Shown: piece by piece, positions 22,575-34,371 of the stretch
How positions within the stretch are numbered: position 1 is the first letter of the stretch
How the letters are laid out: every line of letters starts with the position of its first letter
Assembly: GCA_029378245.1 (NCBI GenBank)
Contig: JARKIF010000005.1
Span: forward strand, 2,294,001-2,358,000
Reading direction: 5' to 3'
DNA length: 64,000 nucleotides
DNA from: Roridomyces roridus
Taxonomy: Eukaryota > Basidiomycota > Agaricomycetes > Agaricales > Mycenaceae
The notes under the pieces: model-generated
The model's input: the letters and a program-made list of their open reading frames with translations, nothing else
Database searches by the model: none
What the model was told of the DNA's origin: nothing
Program-made: the position numbers and the translations under genes

Positions 22575-24897
22575 CTACGCACACTGCATCTCCGCAAACC
22601 GCTCCGCAAGCGCATATACTGTAGCCTGCAAATGCGCTGCAGGCTCAATAGGCACGCAAGAGTCGCCAACGACAAAGACGTTCTTGGAGCCGTACAACTT
22701 GAGCTCCGAGTCGACTACGCCGCCATCAGCTTTGGGACCTGGGTTAAAAAAATTAGTGAGTAAAGGAAAGTTGAACCAACTAGATACGAACCCATCAACG
22801 TCGTCCCGGCAGGGTGAGAACTGAAGGTAACGACTTCAGGGACAGCTTGCATGAGGGTTGGGAGGGTGGTGAAGTTGTTGAGTGGCTGAGCCGGGGCTGA
22901 AGGAAGAAACGAACGAAAGGTAATTAAGCCCCAAACTCAGAATTACTCGGAGAAGGAGGAGGATTTCTTACCCAGAATGAACTCCGACATCGGGGGTGTG
23001 GAGAGGATCTTCTGAATACGCAAGGCACCAGCAGCGAGGGCGTACGTGTCAAAGGGAGACTGCAACAAGTTGTAGTTGATCTTGGGGAACGCGGTTCCAT
23101 CGGTTGAAGCAATGTGCTGGAAATCCCATCATTCAACTCAATAAGAACTTTAAAAGATGAAAACAACGTACAACGGAGCCCCGAGACAGCTGGTGCAGGA
23201 GGGTAGCGACCCAGATGAGTGCAGAAGGTCCAGTAGGCTGCGGTTGAACGGTGATGTACTGCTCGATCCACGGTGCGCCGGCCTTGTACAGGTTCTTGTG
23301 TGCCTGGTAGAGCGAATCGCTGAGACCCGGGGGTTTGACGCTGAGCAGGGCATCGAGAGTCTCCGTGCTGTTGCCCATGAGGGTGGTCTGAAGCGATTCC
23401 ACTAAGACGAATTTAAGAACGACAAAGAGTTCGATTGAATTGACCTACTGTTCAGCAGGAATGCAGTCGGGGTGGGGACGGGTATGCTGCTGTTCAACAC
23501 CCAAGCCAGGGGAGCAATGGGTTCTGCGAGCGTTGAACATAAAATCAACCAAGCCATCAGGTTACTTACGTTCTTGCAAGTTCTCGCCGACGCCGGGCAA
23601 GTCGATGACAGACTTGATGCCCAGAGTTTTGAGGAAAGCGGCATTTCCGACACCGGAGCGCTCAAGGATCGGAGGAGAACCAAAGACACCCGCGGTAAGC
23701 ACGATCTTTTTGCCAGACTGCGGACTATCAGCGTTGAAAAATTGAACCGGTTCGGATCTACTCACAACGGTGTGCGTCTTTCCGTACGCGTCGACGTATT
23801 CGACACCCGAGGCGACAGCGTTTCCAGAGGCGGTGGACGACCACACAAGCTTGGTAGCGTGAACGTTCAGAGTCACCTGGAAGTTCTTGCGGTAGGAGTA
23901 GGGGAAGTCTGTTTAACTGGTCAAAAAAAGCAAGGATGTTTTTATCGAGAAGCACGAACAGTATGCAGTAGCAGAGTCAGAACGGGTGGCATTGCTCGGG
24001 AGACGAGCATTGGTAACGTGGGCGATACCGACCACGTTCCCACTCTCGAGATCGGAGCTCTTGACACCTCCAGCATTCACGACGGACGCGATGATGTCGG
24101 AATGGATTCTGTTTGACGCATCAGATCCACCGAACAAAAGAGGAGCTCCTGTACTAACGGTGGTGCGTCCGAACTGAAGGAGGTCGCGAGGGGACCCGAG
24201 TGTCCGTGGTCGCCGGTGACGAAATCAATGCCCGACGAGGCACCGGGAGGGTAAAAGTGCTCTGCCTTGCGGGCCGCAGCAAAGATGGATGCAGCATTCC
24301 TGGTAAAATTTAGATCGAGTTTTTTTTTTTGGAAAGAGACATTGAACTTACCACCCTGGGTTACCGAGAGTAGCCCATTCGTTGTACTCGCGAGTGTCGC
24401 CGGTGTTCCACACGTCGCCGTTAATGGCAGAGGATCCACTGGAATGAAATTAGCTCTCGACTGGTTGCAAGACATTCGGATCACATACCCAAGGACTTTT
24501 CCGCGAGGAACGTTGCCCCAAGAACGGTTACCGGCGAATTGGAGAGGTTCGGTAGGAAACGCCCAGTCGATGCTGGTGCCGGGTATCTTTTCATCGTTAG
24601 CGGGGTTGCTGATATTTGTGCTAAAAAGCGCGTCGTTAGGACACCTGCGTACGAGAAATATGGATGACCTACTTTCCAAGACCATCCCCACCGGCTTCGA
24701 GAACCATGACAGAAATCAGAGGGTTTGCCGTGAGGCGGTTGGCCACGACGAGACCTGTGGAACATTGAGAAGGTTGCTGCTTCCTGAGACGGATACCCAC
24801 CCGCCGTTCCGCCTCCAACAATAACATAGTCAAAGGTGGTCGCGCTTGCAACGCAGGCAGCAAACAGAAGGCCAACGAACTGGGCCGAGAAGGGCAT
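22575..24897 (-). CDS. Secreted GMC oxidoreductase (aryl-alcohol-oxidase-like)
   Basis: Thirteen exons fit 568 aa: 24897..24801, 24754..24673, 24620..24489, 24438..24352, 24299..24159, 24108..23960, 23917..23766, 23717..23570, 23523..23449, 23401..23172, 23116..22972, 22896..22792, 22738..22575. A signal peptide (residues 1-19, ending CVASA) precedes the FAD loop YVIVGGGTAG (24-33). PRGKVLGGSSAIN is the GMC signature 1 and TAGVFGSPPILERSGVG signature 2. FSSHPAGTTLMG and AAHLQATVYALAER carry the catalytic histidines. It oxidises alcohols with O2 and could act on terpenoid alcohols here. It is divergent from the terpene synthase. Confidence 0.9.
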
Positions 24898-25434
24898 TAC
24901 TGGAGGAAGTAGAGTGGATGAATGGCGAACGCTATGGTGTCACCGTGTCTTTATATTTCAGGGCCTAACGAGTAGCGGGCGCTATGCGCGTCAACAGTAC
25001 TCGGATGCGGTGTGGCATTGAGGAGTGTTGAAACAAGGGCCGTCTGCAGAATGGCAGCTCCAAAAGAGTTACTCGGAGCCATCAAATCGCTTACAAATGT
25101 TGATCCTGCTTGCTCGTAACCATCATCCTCGCATCCTCCCAAATCTTGGGCAATTCTACCGCTCAAGAAATGCATACCAAGCCTCGCTTCTCCAGATTCT
25201 GCCGTTGATCAAGATATCATCTCCCCGAATGACGGCGGACGCCGCTGCTTACGGCGGCCGCTAGTGTGGCGTACCCTCAATCTGCAGGCGAAACCCGTTA
25301 CCGTCACTGTATGTCACCTCCGGACCGGCAGATTACCTCCGTTTGAAGATACTTCGCATTTCCTCAAATGGGTTTTCAACATTCGCCTTATATAAATTTC
25401 TGCGTTTTCTTTCTCCTGCGCCCACACCGCCAGA
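24898..25434. promoter_or_regulatory. Divergent promoter region of GMC oxidoreductase and terpene synthase
   Basis: A TATATAAAT box at about 25389 lies some 45 bp before the synthase ATG. On the other strand ATATAAA near 24950 lies about 55 bp before the GMC ATG. The 537-bp spacing would permit shared control. No conserved activator site is recognised. Confidence 0.5.
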
Positions 25435-26779
25435 ATGCTCCAACCACCGATCTCCCCGACTCTCCAAGCTGTATTGCTCTCCGTCACGACCGGAATCTCC
25501 ATCGCTTTGTTCTGGCGCCGACTACGCAGCAGCAGGAGCCCCGCCCCGGCAAACGCCCCCAGTAAATCACTCGACGTCGACGGCGACAACCATATCGGAG
25601 TTTTGCCCTCAAAGGCGGACGCCCTCGTCTGGGGCGGCAAGCTGAACAAGGTGGAGCAAGGCGAGGCCATACTGGAGATCGCCGGCTCGTTTATGCGTGC
25701 CCTCGACTACCACCCTCCGCCGTTTCCTCAAGACCCTGCGCTGTACGAGGCTGTTGTGAACACTCTCGAGTCGTGGAACATCGGGGATGCCGTCGACGGG
25801 TTCATGAAATGTGTGGATGTGGGCGTAGCTGCTGCCGAGGTCCGTTTTCTTCGTCTACACCTTCCCATAGCTGATAACCCGCTCCAGCTCTTCTATCCCG
25901 CGCACGAGTTTGACTTGAAGATCGTCATCGCGATTGCGACTGCCGGCATGAAGTGGATGGACAACGTCGCCGACGACATCATCGGGCCCCTCGAATCGTT
26001 TACAAGATTGATGTACGCCCGCCAACCGCAACAACACCACGTGCTCGACGGTTTCGCCAACACCCTGCTCCGGCTTTACGACCACTACGAGCCGTACGTT
26101 GCCGACGCCATGGTGATGAGCGCCTGCACCTTCATCGACGGGAGCTGTCTCGAGGTCCGCAGTCTGACCAAGAGGGTATCCACAAAAGTTGACGCCAAGC
26201 TGTGGCCGTACTACTGTCGGAGTCTGAGTGGTTCGTAGCTTCTTTCCTTTCGGGATGCGATCACTCATTTATTTTCAGGTATCTCTGGCTTCTACTCGTA
26301 CGCCTGTTTCCCGAAGAAGGATCACCCGGATGTCGTGGACTATGTCCAGGCGATCCCGGAGATGCTCATCTTCACCAACTTTCTCAACGACGTGCTTAGG
26401 TTGGTGCTTTCCCCTTTTGTTTCACTCGATTCACTCGATACTAAATCCGCGCTAGCTTCTACAAAGAGGCGATGGACGGCGAGGAGCACAATTACTGCAA
26501 GATGATGTCGCGGGTATCGGGTGATCACCCTATCAAGATTCTGCAGGATGTATCAGACGAGACGGTCGCCGTCGCCAAACGCGCCGCTCTGATCTTGAAA
26601 GACGCCCCCAACGCACGGAGAGCGTTCAAGGAGTACGAGCAGGGATACATGTACGTTGTCTTTCTTATCTGCGCCCGCCACTTTCTGAAGCGCTTAACTC
26701 ATGTCATTCTAGCCGCTTCCACCTCGACGTTGCGCACTACCGCCTCCCCGCTGCGTGGAAAGAGCAATATGCATCATAG
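25435..26779 (+). CDS. TRI5-like sesquiterpene synthase (class I terpenoid synthase)
   Basis: Exons 25435..25839, 25888..26230, 26279..26399, 26456..26650, 26713..26779 give 376 aa. Metal/diphosphate motifs: MDNVADD (D160, D164, D165) and NDVLSFYKE (N286, S290, E294, spanning the exon 3/4 joint). RFHLDVAHYRL near the end fits the family's C-terminal helix. The enzyme would cyclise farnesyl diphosphate; the product cannot be predicted. Unusual: residues about 9-29 (TLQAVLLSVTTGISIALFW) form a hydrophobic segment followed by RRLRSSR, like a membrane anchor, whereas such synthases are usually soluble. Neighbours (GMC oxidase, two P450s, alcohol dehydrogenase) suggest a biosynthetic cluster. Confidence 0.87.
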
Positions 26780-27374
26780 AATAGACGAAGACGGCTCATT
26801 CATCCCTTTTTGTTCTTGCTTGCTTGCACAGTAGATTCTGTACATATAATTTATTTGCAACACGAAATTGTTCCAAATCTCTCCCCTGACCCAAGTTGAA
26901 CGTGAACGTTAACCCGCACACCGTGCCGTGCGCCCGCAGGAATTATGTTATGGTCTAGCCTGTCTTTCGTGTTGTGGCCCTGGGCTCTGATCCGACCAAT
27001 GAAAAATGATACAAATGTCGCGTTCTCTATTGCTCACGACGCCGCTGTACACGGGACAAACACGGGAGGGTAGATATCTCTACATTATCTGTGCAATCTG
27101 GTGTTCCATGTCCAGACTCCGTCCAAATTCTGAATCTTGTTTCGTCGCCCCAACCGACCGCTGTCTTGCCCGCAGTCCGAGGAGAAAGCTAGAATCTGAG
27201 GGAAAGTCCTCGACATTTCTTCTCAAATAAATAGATATTACATTTGTCAAGAAACTGTGTACTAGTAAGTATATGCGCACACCCACCCGAACATCCTATG
27301 CCTTTCCCGGGATAGCCTCCAAGATAAGCGGTAACCTCCCCACCCTTGACCGGTTTCCCCGCGACCTGCCATTG
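26780..27374. other. Intergenic, tail-to-tail spacer
   Basis: It lies between the convergent terpene synthase and P450 genes. It is AT-richer than its flanks and no gene or repeat is seen. Confidence 0.6.
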
Positions 27375-29259
27375 TCAAATATCAATGAATTGCTCGCAAC
27401 CACGGGGCTTCTCGGAACGGACCTTGGGAATCGACACCCCATGGAACTCCCGCACAATCTCACCGTTCCCGGGTACTGCGGAGATTTTGAACCCTTCAAC
27501 GATATCGCAGATGAAAGATTGTAGTTCCAAAACAGCGATCCGCCACCCAGGACAAGTCCGATCTAGATAATCGTTCGTGTTCGTCAGAAATTCAGGAACT
27601 TCCCCCAACAGAAACACTTACTCCCAGCCAAGAAATTCAACACACTCCCATACACCATCCCGGGCGTCTTCTCCCGCGGAGCAACCTTCTCCTCACTCTC
27701 AAGCCACCGTTCTGCCCGAAACTCCCTCGCATCCTTGCCCCAAACATCCTCCCGTAAATTAGAGCCCACGATATCAATGACGACAAGAGTACCCTCCGCG
27801 ACGGCAATCTCACTCCGCATCTTGCCGTCGGTGCAGAGGATGGGTTCGGAGAGCGGGAGGACGTCAGCGGCCCGGTTGGTGCGGAAGGTCTGCCCGAGGA
27901 CCGGGTTCATGCGCATGGATTCCTGGGTTCTGTTATTAGTATGAATGAAATACACGACTGACTGGCAGTTACCTTGAGAACGGCGTTCAAATACGGCATC
28001 GAGTCGTAGTCGTCCTGGCTAAACTTGACGTCGTCGCCGCCGATTTCGGCCCGTTTAGCGTTGATCTCCTGGCGGAGGCGTTGTTGGACTGTGGGGTATC
28101 GTGCCATGTCGTTGAGGAACATGGCGAGAGTGGTTGAGACGGTGTCGTGGCCTGCAAAGAGGACCATTCTGGGACGCGTCAGCAGAAGATCGAACGAAAC
28201 AAACTCGTGCCTACCCAATAAGCGCCCGAATCTCATCATCTTCCAGCTTGTACTTGGCCGACTCTGCCTGATTGGCCTTGTCTATAAAGAGTTAGCACTC
28301 GAATCAAAATCAACTTGCAGCGCTCACATAACAAACTCAACAAATCACTCCCACCACCAAGACTCCCCATCTCCTCCCTCTCCTTCCTCACCCACTCACT
28401 AAACTGCGCCAACCTCTTCGTCGTCCCCATCATCGAGCGGAAGAACTGCATATCCGTGATCGCGATTCCCAACAAGCTGGGGTAGATCCCCGCCACGGCC
28501 GTCTCGCGGAGGAAATACTGCATCTCGGACGTCTTGCCGATACAGTCTTCGAGCATCGAGTCGAAGGTGTGCATGAGATCGTGGGCGTGTTCGGGTTTCT
28601 CCATTGCGTGAAGGGAGACGCCGAATGCGAACATGGTGAGCGAGTCCAGGGCTACACGGCGGGCCCAGTGGAGCATGTCGAGTTGGACGGGTTTCGTGCC
28701 TGGGCAGCTTTTGTTAAGCATCCTACGCATCTGGGAGGGAGCTCGAATTAATCAAACAAAGCGAAGGAAGGGGACTGAGAGTACCCACCGATTGGGAAGC
28801 ATCTTGAACTGAATCAATCATCCCCCTTGTCTGAACCGGGGTCAACGCCTGCGCGATGACTCTCCTCTGCCGAATATGGTCCGCGCCCTCAACGGCCGAG
28901 ACCCCAGGACCAAACAGCGACTTGAACGAAGCCAAGTTCCTCGAACTCAAATCCCACTGACCCGTCGAAGCGCCAAACAGTCTGCGCAGCGCAGCGGGGT
29001 CGGAGATGAGTAGTACGTGTTTTGAGACACCGAGGATGCCGTTTAGCTTGACGATACCGCCGTAGGTTTTCGTGTAGGAGATGGCGGCGGCATCACTCGG
29101 GGCTGCTGCGAGGGTGTGCATGTTACCGGTGAAGAACGAGTCGCTGGTGGGCCCGGGGAGGAAGGGTACATCGTCTTGGACCTTCTGCTGGCTCAGTCGG
29201 TTCCAGATCACGATGGCAGACACCGTCGCGGTGAGGGAGAGTAGTATCGTTTGGAGCAT
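27375..29259 (-). CDS. Cytochrome P450 (terpene cluster, 541 aa)
   Basis: Six exons: 29259..28789, 28730..28328, 28281..28215, 28168..27973, 27922..27622, 27562..27375. An N-terminal membrane anchor (LLSLTATVSAIVIW) precedes the proline region FLPGP. I-helix AGHDTVSTT (about 319-327), ExxR in ESMRMNP, FRAERW as PERF region, and heme loop FLAGNRTCPGWR with Cys about 483. The heme loop is formed across an intron. The enzyme is an ER monooxygenase and probably oxidises the terpene. It is closest in style to the agaric CYP families of terpene clusters, but the exact family is not assignable by eye. Confidence 0.9.
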
Positions 29260-29776
29260 GATGGGGGCGTCCGAGAGCGAGGACGAAGGCGGCGGGCTCG
29301 TATATCATGCATCGAAAGTTAGTTCGGCTGAAGAGTGATGAATGTCGTGGTTAAGGTGCCCGCCGCAAAGTGTTGCTCCAATGGGGTTATCTGTGTTCCG
29401 TGTTCGGTTGCGCAGCCACCGGCCGGCGCCGCATGTAGCCTGACGACGTCGATGTCCGGAGCGACGCTCTAGAAATCTCGGTAGAGCTGACAAGCAGACA
29501 AGAAACAAGCAATTGAAATTGAATGAACGGTTCATTTGCCATGCAGATGCCACAGGCGGTATTAGCGCCCCGCCGTCAGTTGCCGGCGGCGGCGGCGGCA
29601 GCTTGTCAGTTGTATTGCAGCATCATGAACGTGCTGCACGGGTGCCTGGGTAGTGCGTAGGGCAAATCATAGAGAGGGGAGATCCAGAACGAACAAGTCT
29701 TTCAATTTCGAGCGCCAAAATCAACCGTGGGAACCAACTACCATTCTAAGGAATTCAACCTCGAACAAAATACATT
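29260..29776. other. Intergenic region between P450 start and alcohol dehydrogenase end
   Basis: It holds the P450 promoter (a TATATCAT-like stretch near 29300) and a GGC-repeat stretch at about 29580-29602. No gene is seen. Confidence 0.5.
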
Positions 29777-31208
29777 CTACTCATCGCCCGGCACCAACAC
29801 AATCCGTCCAAGGACCCGCCCACCTCGCAAATCATCCAACACCCGATTCACCTCTTTGAGTGGATAACTCGCCACAACGGGCGTAACAGCACCTTTGGCG
29901 TACAATTCCAACACGGCTTCGAGGTCGGCGCGGGAGCCGTATTGCGGGGTAACGACTATCAAAGATTGAGATGAGATGAGAGGGAGATGAGAAAGTGGAC
30001 GCACTCGTGAGATTATAAGCAAGCGTGTCCATAGTCGAAAATTCCAACGTCTCGGCCGTCATACCCGCCTGATCTCCCAGTCAGCCAAGGGAACTCGAAA
30101 AGAGCAAAGAAAAACTGACGATGATGAGTCTGGGATCGGCCGGGAACGAATAAAAGTTATTCCGGAGGACAGACTTGGCCGCTTCGAAAGCTACAAGCAT
30201 TCAGAATTCAACCGTGGGAAGCAAATAAGGGAACCAACTCACTAGCTTTCCTCGAAACGAAATCCATTGCAACATCGCACTTGAACCCACCCTTGATCTT
30301 CTCGTCCAGTTCTGCTGGGCTGAAAGCCTCAGTGGCGCCGAGACGGAGGGCGACGGCGCGGGCTTCGGGTTTCAAGTCGCATGCATAAACTGGTTTGATC
30401 ATCAATATATAGGATGGAAAATGGGAGAGGAGAGTGCGCACCAGTAGCCCCGAAATGTGCGGCGATTTGAACGGCCTGGTGACCCAGCCCTCCGACGCCG
30501 ATGACGAGAACGGTGCGCTTACAGCTGCCGTCAACCTGTGTTCGAAGATTTAGTTCAACCCAGCGAAAAAGGGAAAGAAGAGAACTCACTCCTCCACTTC
30601 TCACAACAAACTTGTACGCATTGATCCCCGCGTCAGCGGCTACGGCAGCGAGTTCTGGGGATACGCCCTCGGGCTGCGTCGTAATTCAATATTAAATCGA
30701 CAGTCGGCCAAGCAGACATGATACGCACCACAGGAATCAACTGATCCGCCCTGACACACACATAGTCCGCAAACCCGCCGTCGTATCCCGCCCCGGGAGA
30801 GTCGAACAAAGCGGGGAACCCGTCACGAGATTGTGAGTGAGGGTGGATGGCGAGGACGGCGTAGAGCGTTGTCGGGGAGAAGGTTTCGGCTACTTCGTCG
30901 CCAGCTCTGTGAGTGGGTTAGCTGGGTAGAAAAGTGTGGAAGGGAAGGGAACGCACTTGACTACGTATCCGGAGATCTCGTGCCCAAGGACTCGAGGGCA
31001 GGGGATGGCGCGGCCGTCGATGAATGCAAGGTCAGAATGACAGGCTGGATATCCGAAAATCGATGAGTATTTCAACTTCAACGAGCATTCACGCACCTCC
31101 ACACGCAGCGACCTTGACCAAGACCTGTCCTGGACCGGGAGTAGGGACAGGGTAGTCTGTCCGGAGAGTGAGTTGGGCGTCGCCAGGATTGTATTGCGCT
31201 GCAAACAT
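29777..31208 (-). CDS. Zinc-dependent medium-chain alcohol dehydrogenase
   Basis: About nine exons join to about 338 aa from ATG 31208 (MFAAQYNPGDAQLTL) to the stop at 29777 (...LVPGDE). The GroES-like domain has the catalytic zinc ligands in ACHSD and GHE. The Rossmann fold has VIGVGGLGHQAVQ. The usual four-cysteine structural zinc lobe is not present: the segment after GDEVAETF is short and lacks the Cys cluster. It oxidises alcohols or reduces aldehydes with NAD(P). Its place between two P450 genes in the terpene cluster suggests it acts on hydroxylated intermediates. Confidence 0.85.
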
Positions 31209-31740
31209 GGTCGGAGGAAGGAGGGAGTCTAGAACAGGCTGACTGCTCTAGGTACTAAGGTAGTTATCCCAATTCAACAATGCCATCAGTGATGTGCGGC
31301 GACGGCGGCGGTCGTTGGCCGAATTTAGAAACATGGCTGTGTGATGGACGTTGCGCACTTGACCTCTTCCCTCACCCTCCTCAGAGCTCTCAGTCTCAAC
31401 AGACCCGTACCTGGGATGAATCTCTTTGAAACCGCCTCAAAGTGGTTTCTACAGCGATTCACCACCTCTAACAACTACGAAATACGAAAGAAATGGCCCT
31501 TGGAAGCGTTGCGGCGGCCGCCACCATAAAGTAATGAAGTGCGCTGTATTTGCGTCTATTCCGACGTTTCGTACCTCGCAGAATCCATGACATTCCGATT
31601 CTACACGTCGCACGCCGCCGCAAGCCAAGAGGAGCTAGGTTCTTGACTTTAGCTTCCTTCTGTGTCACCCACAAATTGGAAGCGCATCCCTTCATTTATA
31701 CCGGTACCATCACGTATCCAGATTCTACAGACCCTTGCCA
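31209..31740. promoter_or_regulatory. Divergent promoter region of alcohol dehydrogenase and P450
   Basis: The start codons at 31208 (minus) and 31741 (plus) are 532 bp apart. TTTATACC near 31696 may be the P450 TATA box. Confidence 0.45.
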
Positions 31741-33702
31741 ATGGACGCACTTTCCACCCCACAAGTGCAACTTGCCGTCCCCGCCCTCGCCCTTGCCGTC
31801 CTCGGCGGCATCTACCTCTTCCGCTCCCCTTCATCCTCAAACGCAGCCGGCCGCCCCCTACCTCCCGGCCCACCTGGTCTGCCTCTCATCGGCAACCTCC
31901 TTCAAGTGCCAGGCACGCACCTCGCGACATACTTCAAACACGTATGCCAAGAATATGGAGGGCTAGCGAGCTTGAATCTGGCTGGATTCGTGAGTCGTTC
32001 TCGAGCATCCTCCGTCTATACCTGAGTTGAATCAAATCAATAGCCCATCGTTTTAATCGGAGACATGAAAGCAGCAAAAGAGGTATTAGAGAAGAGGTCG
32101 GCAAAGTTCTCCTCGAGGCCTAGTATTCCCTACGTCGTGCGTCTCTCCCTCCTCACCCACGCTCATCCCTAACCTTCCTCTCAGCGCGGCCACGTCGACC
32201 CCTCGGAAATCTACTGGGGCGTCCGCGAACAAGGCCCAAGCCACTTTATCGCACGCAAGCTCACCGTGGGGCTCATGTCCGCCGTCCGAGCGGGCGAGAC
32301 GGATGCGCTGCAGTGGCATGAAACGCTCATCAGCATGACGCACCTCCTCTCGGGCGGTGGAAAGGACTGGGCGAAACATCTTGATCGCACGTCTGCGAGT
32401 ATGGTGCTGACTGTGGCTTTTGGACTGCATTGTCCGACAGGGGAGGAGGAGGAGTTCAAGGAGGTGATGGATGTACGTTTTCTCTTTGCTCTAATTCTTT
32501 CTTCTCCAACTTGCCCCAGTGCCTCGCCATGTTCATCAATCTATGCACGCCCTCTGCGAGCATCATCAACGTCCTGCCCTTCCTCGACTGGATCCCTGGG
32601 CCGATGCCGTGGCGCACCCGTGCGAGGGAGTACCGCCGCCGTGAGGACGCATTGTATGATCGGCTCATCAAGAACGCGGTTGAGGGTAGTGGGAGCGGGA
32701 TGAATACGTGGAGCGCCGTGTTTGCGAGGGAGGACAAGCCGGAGGGTGATCAGAGGCGGTTGATGAATCAGTTTACTGGGGTGAGTTGCCCTTTTCGACC
32801 TCCACATCTTTTGTTGATTTGACAAGGCCGCCATTGAAACGACCGCGCTTTCGATGCACGTATTCGTCCTTGCCGCCATCCTGTACCCGCACTGGATCGC
32901 TCGCGCGCAGAAGGAAATTGACGCCGTCGTTGGTCCGGATCGGTTGCCTACCTTCAAGGATCGCCCCAGCCTTCCTTTCGTCGAAGCATTAGTTCGGGGT
33001 GGGTGCTCTCCAGTTGACAGATACAAAAAAGCTCAAGGGTTCGAATAGAAACGCTGCGATGGAGACCTGCTGGTGCGTATATTCCCCACATCTCAATTGC
33101 AACTTGACAACTCAATTTCAAATTGCTTAGCCCGCTTCGGCGTCCCGCACCAATCGACCGAAGACGATATCGTGGAATACGACGGCAAGGAATACTTTAT
33201 CCAGAAAGGGAGTATCGTCTTTGCCGTTTCGTGGGCCATCGACCACGACAAGGAGCGGTTCGCCAATGCTGACGCGTTCATTCCCGAGCGGTATCTCGAC
33301 GACAAAGGGGAGCTCAAGTCCGGGTACGAGACCAGTGCGTTTGGTTTTGGGAGGCGGGTGTGTCCGGGTGCGCCGTTTGCTGAACGTGCGTTGTGGATTG
33401 GTATTGCTATGATGCTTTGGGCGTTTGATATCCGGAAATCGGACGAGGTGGACCCCAAGACGGGTAAGGTGTTTGAGTATGGGGATGGGGATGATGCGTT
33501 TAGTGGGGAGGTATGTGTTCTGCAAATTCTCACTGGTGACCGAGTGCGATTGACTGATTTTCGATAGTTTTCTAATGCGCCGCATCACTTCCCTGCTGTG
33601 TTTGAGGCGAGGTCGGCTCATCATGCGGAGGTTATACGGCAGGAGTGGGCGGATTGTGAGAAGGATTTGAATGTGTTGTTACCGCAGCGCAAGGAGCGGT
33701 AG
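31741..33702 (+). CDS. Cytochrome P450 (terpene cluster, 533 aa)
   Basis: Exons 31741..31989, 32044..32136, 32185..32472, 32520..32780, 32827..32998, 33049..33072, 33131..33510, 33568..33702, including a 24-nt exon that carries ETLRWRPA (the ExxR motif). Membrane anchor LAVPALALAVLGGIYLF, proline hinge RPLPPGPPGLPLIGN, I-helix AAIETTALS, FIPERYL and heme loop FGFGRRVCPGAPFAE. The layout is that of the agaric O-methylsterigmatocystin-oxidoreductase-like group. I chose the ATG at 31741 over upstream non-ATG frames. It is divergent from the alcohol dehydrogenase and likely decorates the terpene. Confidence 0.9.
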
Positions 33703-33803
33703 AGTAGAGCAGTGGTAATTTACTAGACGTATTTGCAAAAAATTGAATTACATAATCGCGCAGAATGGACCGGAGGAAAAAGACCGACGAGGAGAATTTT
33801 CAC

Positions 33804-33900
33804 TGCTCAGCCCCGAGTCGAACGGGGATCCTCCACCCCTGATGACACTAGAACAATCATTGGTGGCAGGCGCGGTGCAAGCTCCACTGAACTTACAAGG
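33804..33900 (-). tRNA. tRNA-like sequence, probably a relic
   Basis: The minus strand has a B-box/T-arm (CCCCG-TTCGACT-CGGGG) and an A-box/D-arm-like TAAGTTCAGTGG about 60 nt upstream. Between them GCCTGCCAC recalls a Gly(GCC) anticodon loop, but with extra bases like an intron. The 3' end CTGAGCA finds no complementary 5' acceptor strand, so a functional tRNA is doubtful. Confidence 0.3.
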
Positions 33901-34371
33901 ACCGAAGGATCGAATTCGTAAAACAGACAGAAGAGGTATTGCCAGCAAACAACTCAACCAACGCCAAAGCCCCTATATTCGAGGGTCGCTCACTTGTTTA
34001 ACAACAACAGGAAGTGCCATGTTGAGAACAGAACAAAGAACGGGTTCACAATTCAAGCTACTGAAATACAACACATGAGCCCGTATATAAGGTAAACTAA
34101 AAATAACAAGGATCTCGGGAGAAGGTGGTGTCTAAGTCTATATCGCGGGGAAACAAGGAGAAGTGGAGGCCGTAAGGGTAAAGTAGAAATCAACAAAAAT
34201 CAATACCAAGATGTGCAACACGCAACGGGCCCCATTTCCAACATGCCAGATAAACGTGAGGTGTTCTCCTCGATCTCGAAAATGGCGACCGGGCCGTTGG
34301 TACTCAAACTCAGACATAGTCGCTCGTAAATTCTGTTAAAGAACGAAGGAGATATTTACGCAAAACAGACA
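33901..34371. other. Intergenic region, no gene seen
   Basis: It is AT-richer sequence between the tRNA-like relic and the F-box copy. I see no open frame of substance and no repeat. Confidence 0.5.

Noticed and set aside
24108..24180. Apparent frameshift in the GMC oxidoreductase (two overlapping frames)
   Set aside because: A 50-nt intron (24158..24109, GTTAGT...ACAG) joins both frames exactly, so the gene is intact.
31735..31740. Earlier start for the P450 at 31735
   Set aside because: The codon there is TTG; the first ATG in frame is 31741.
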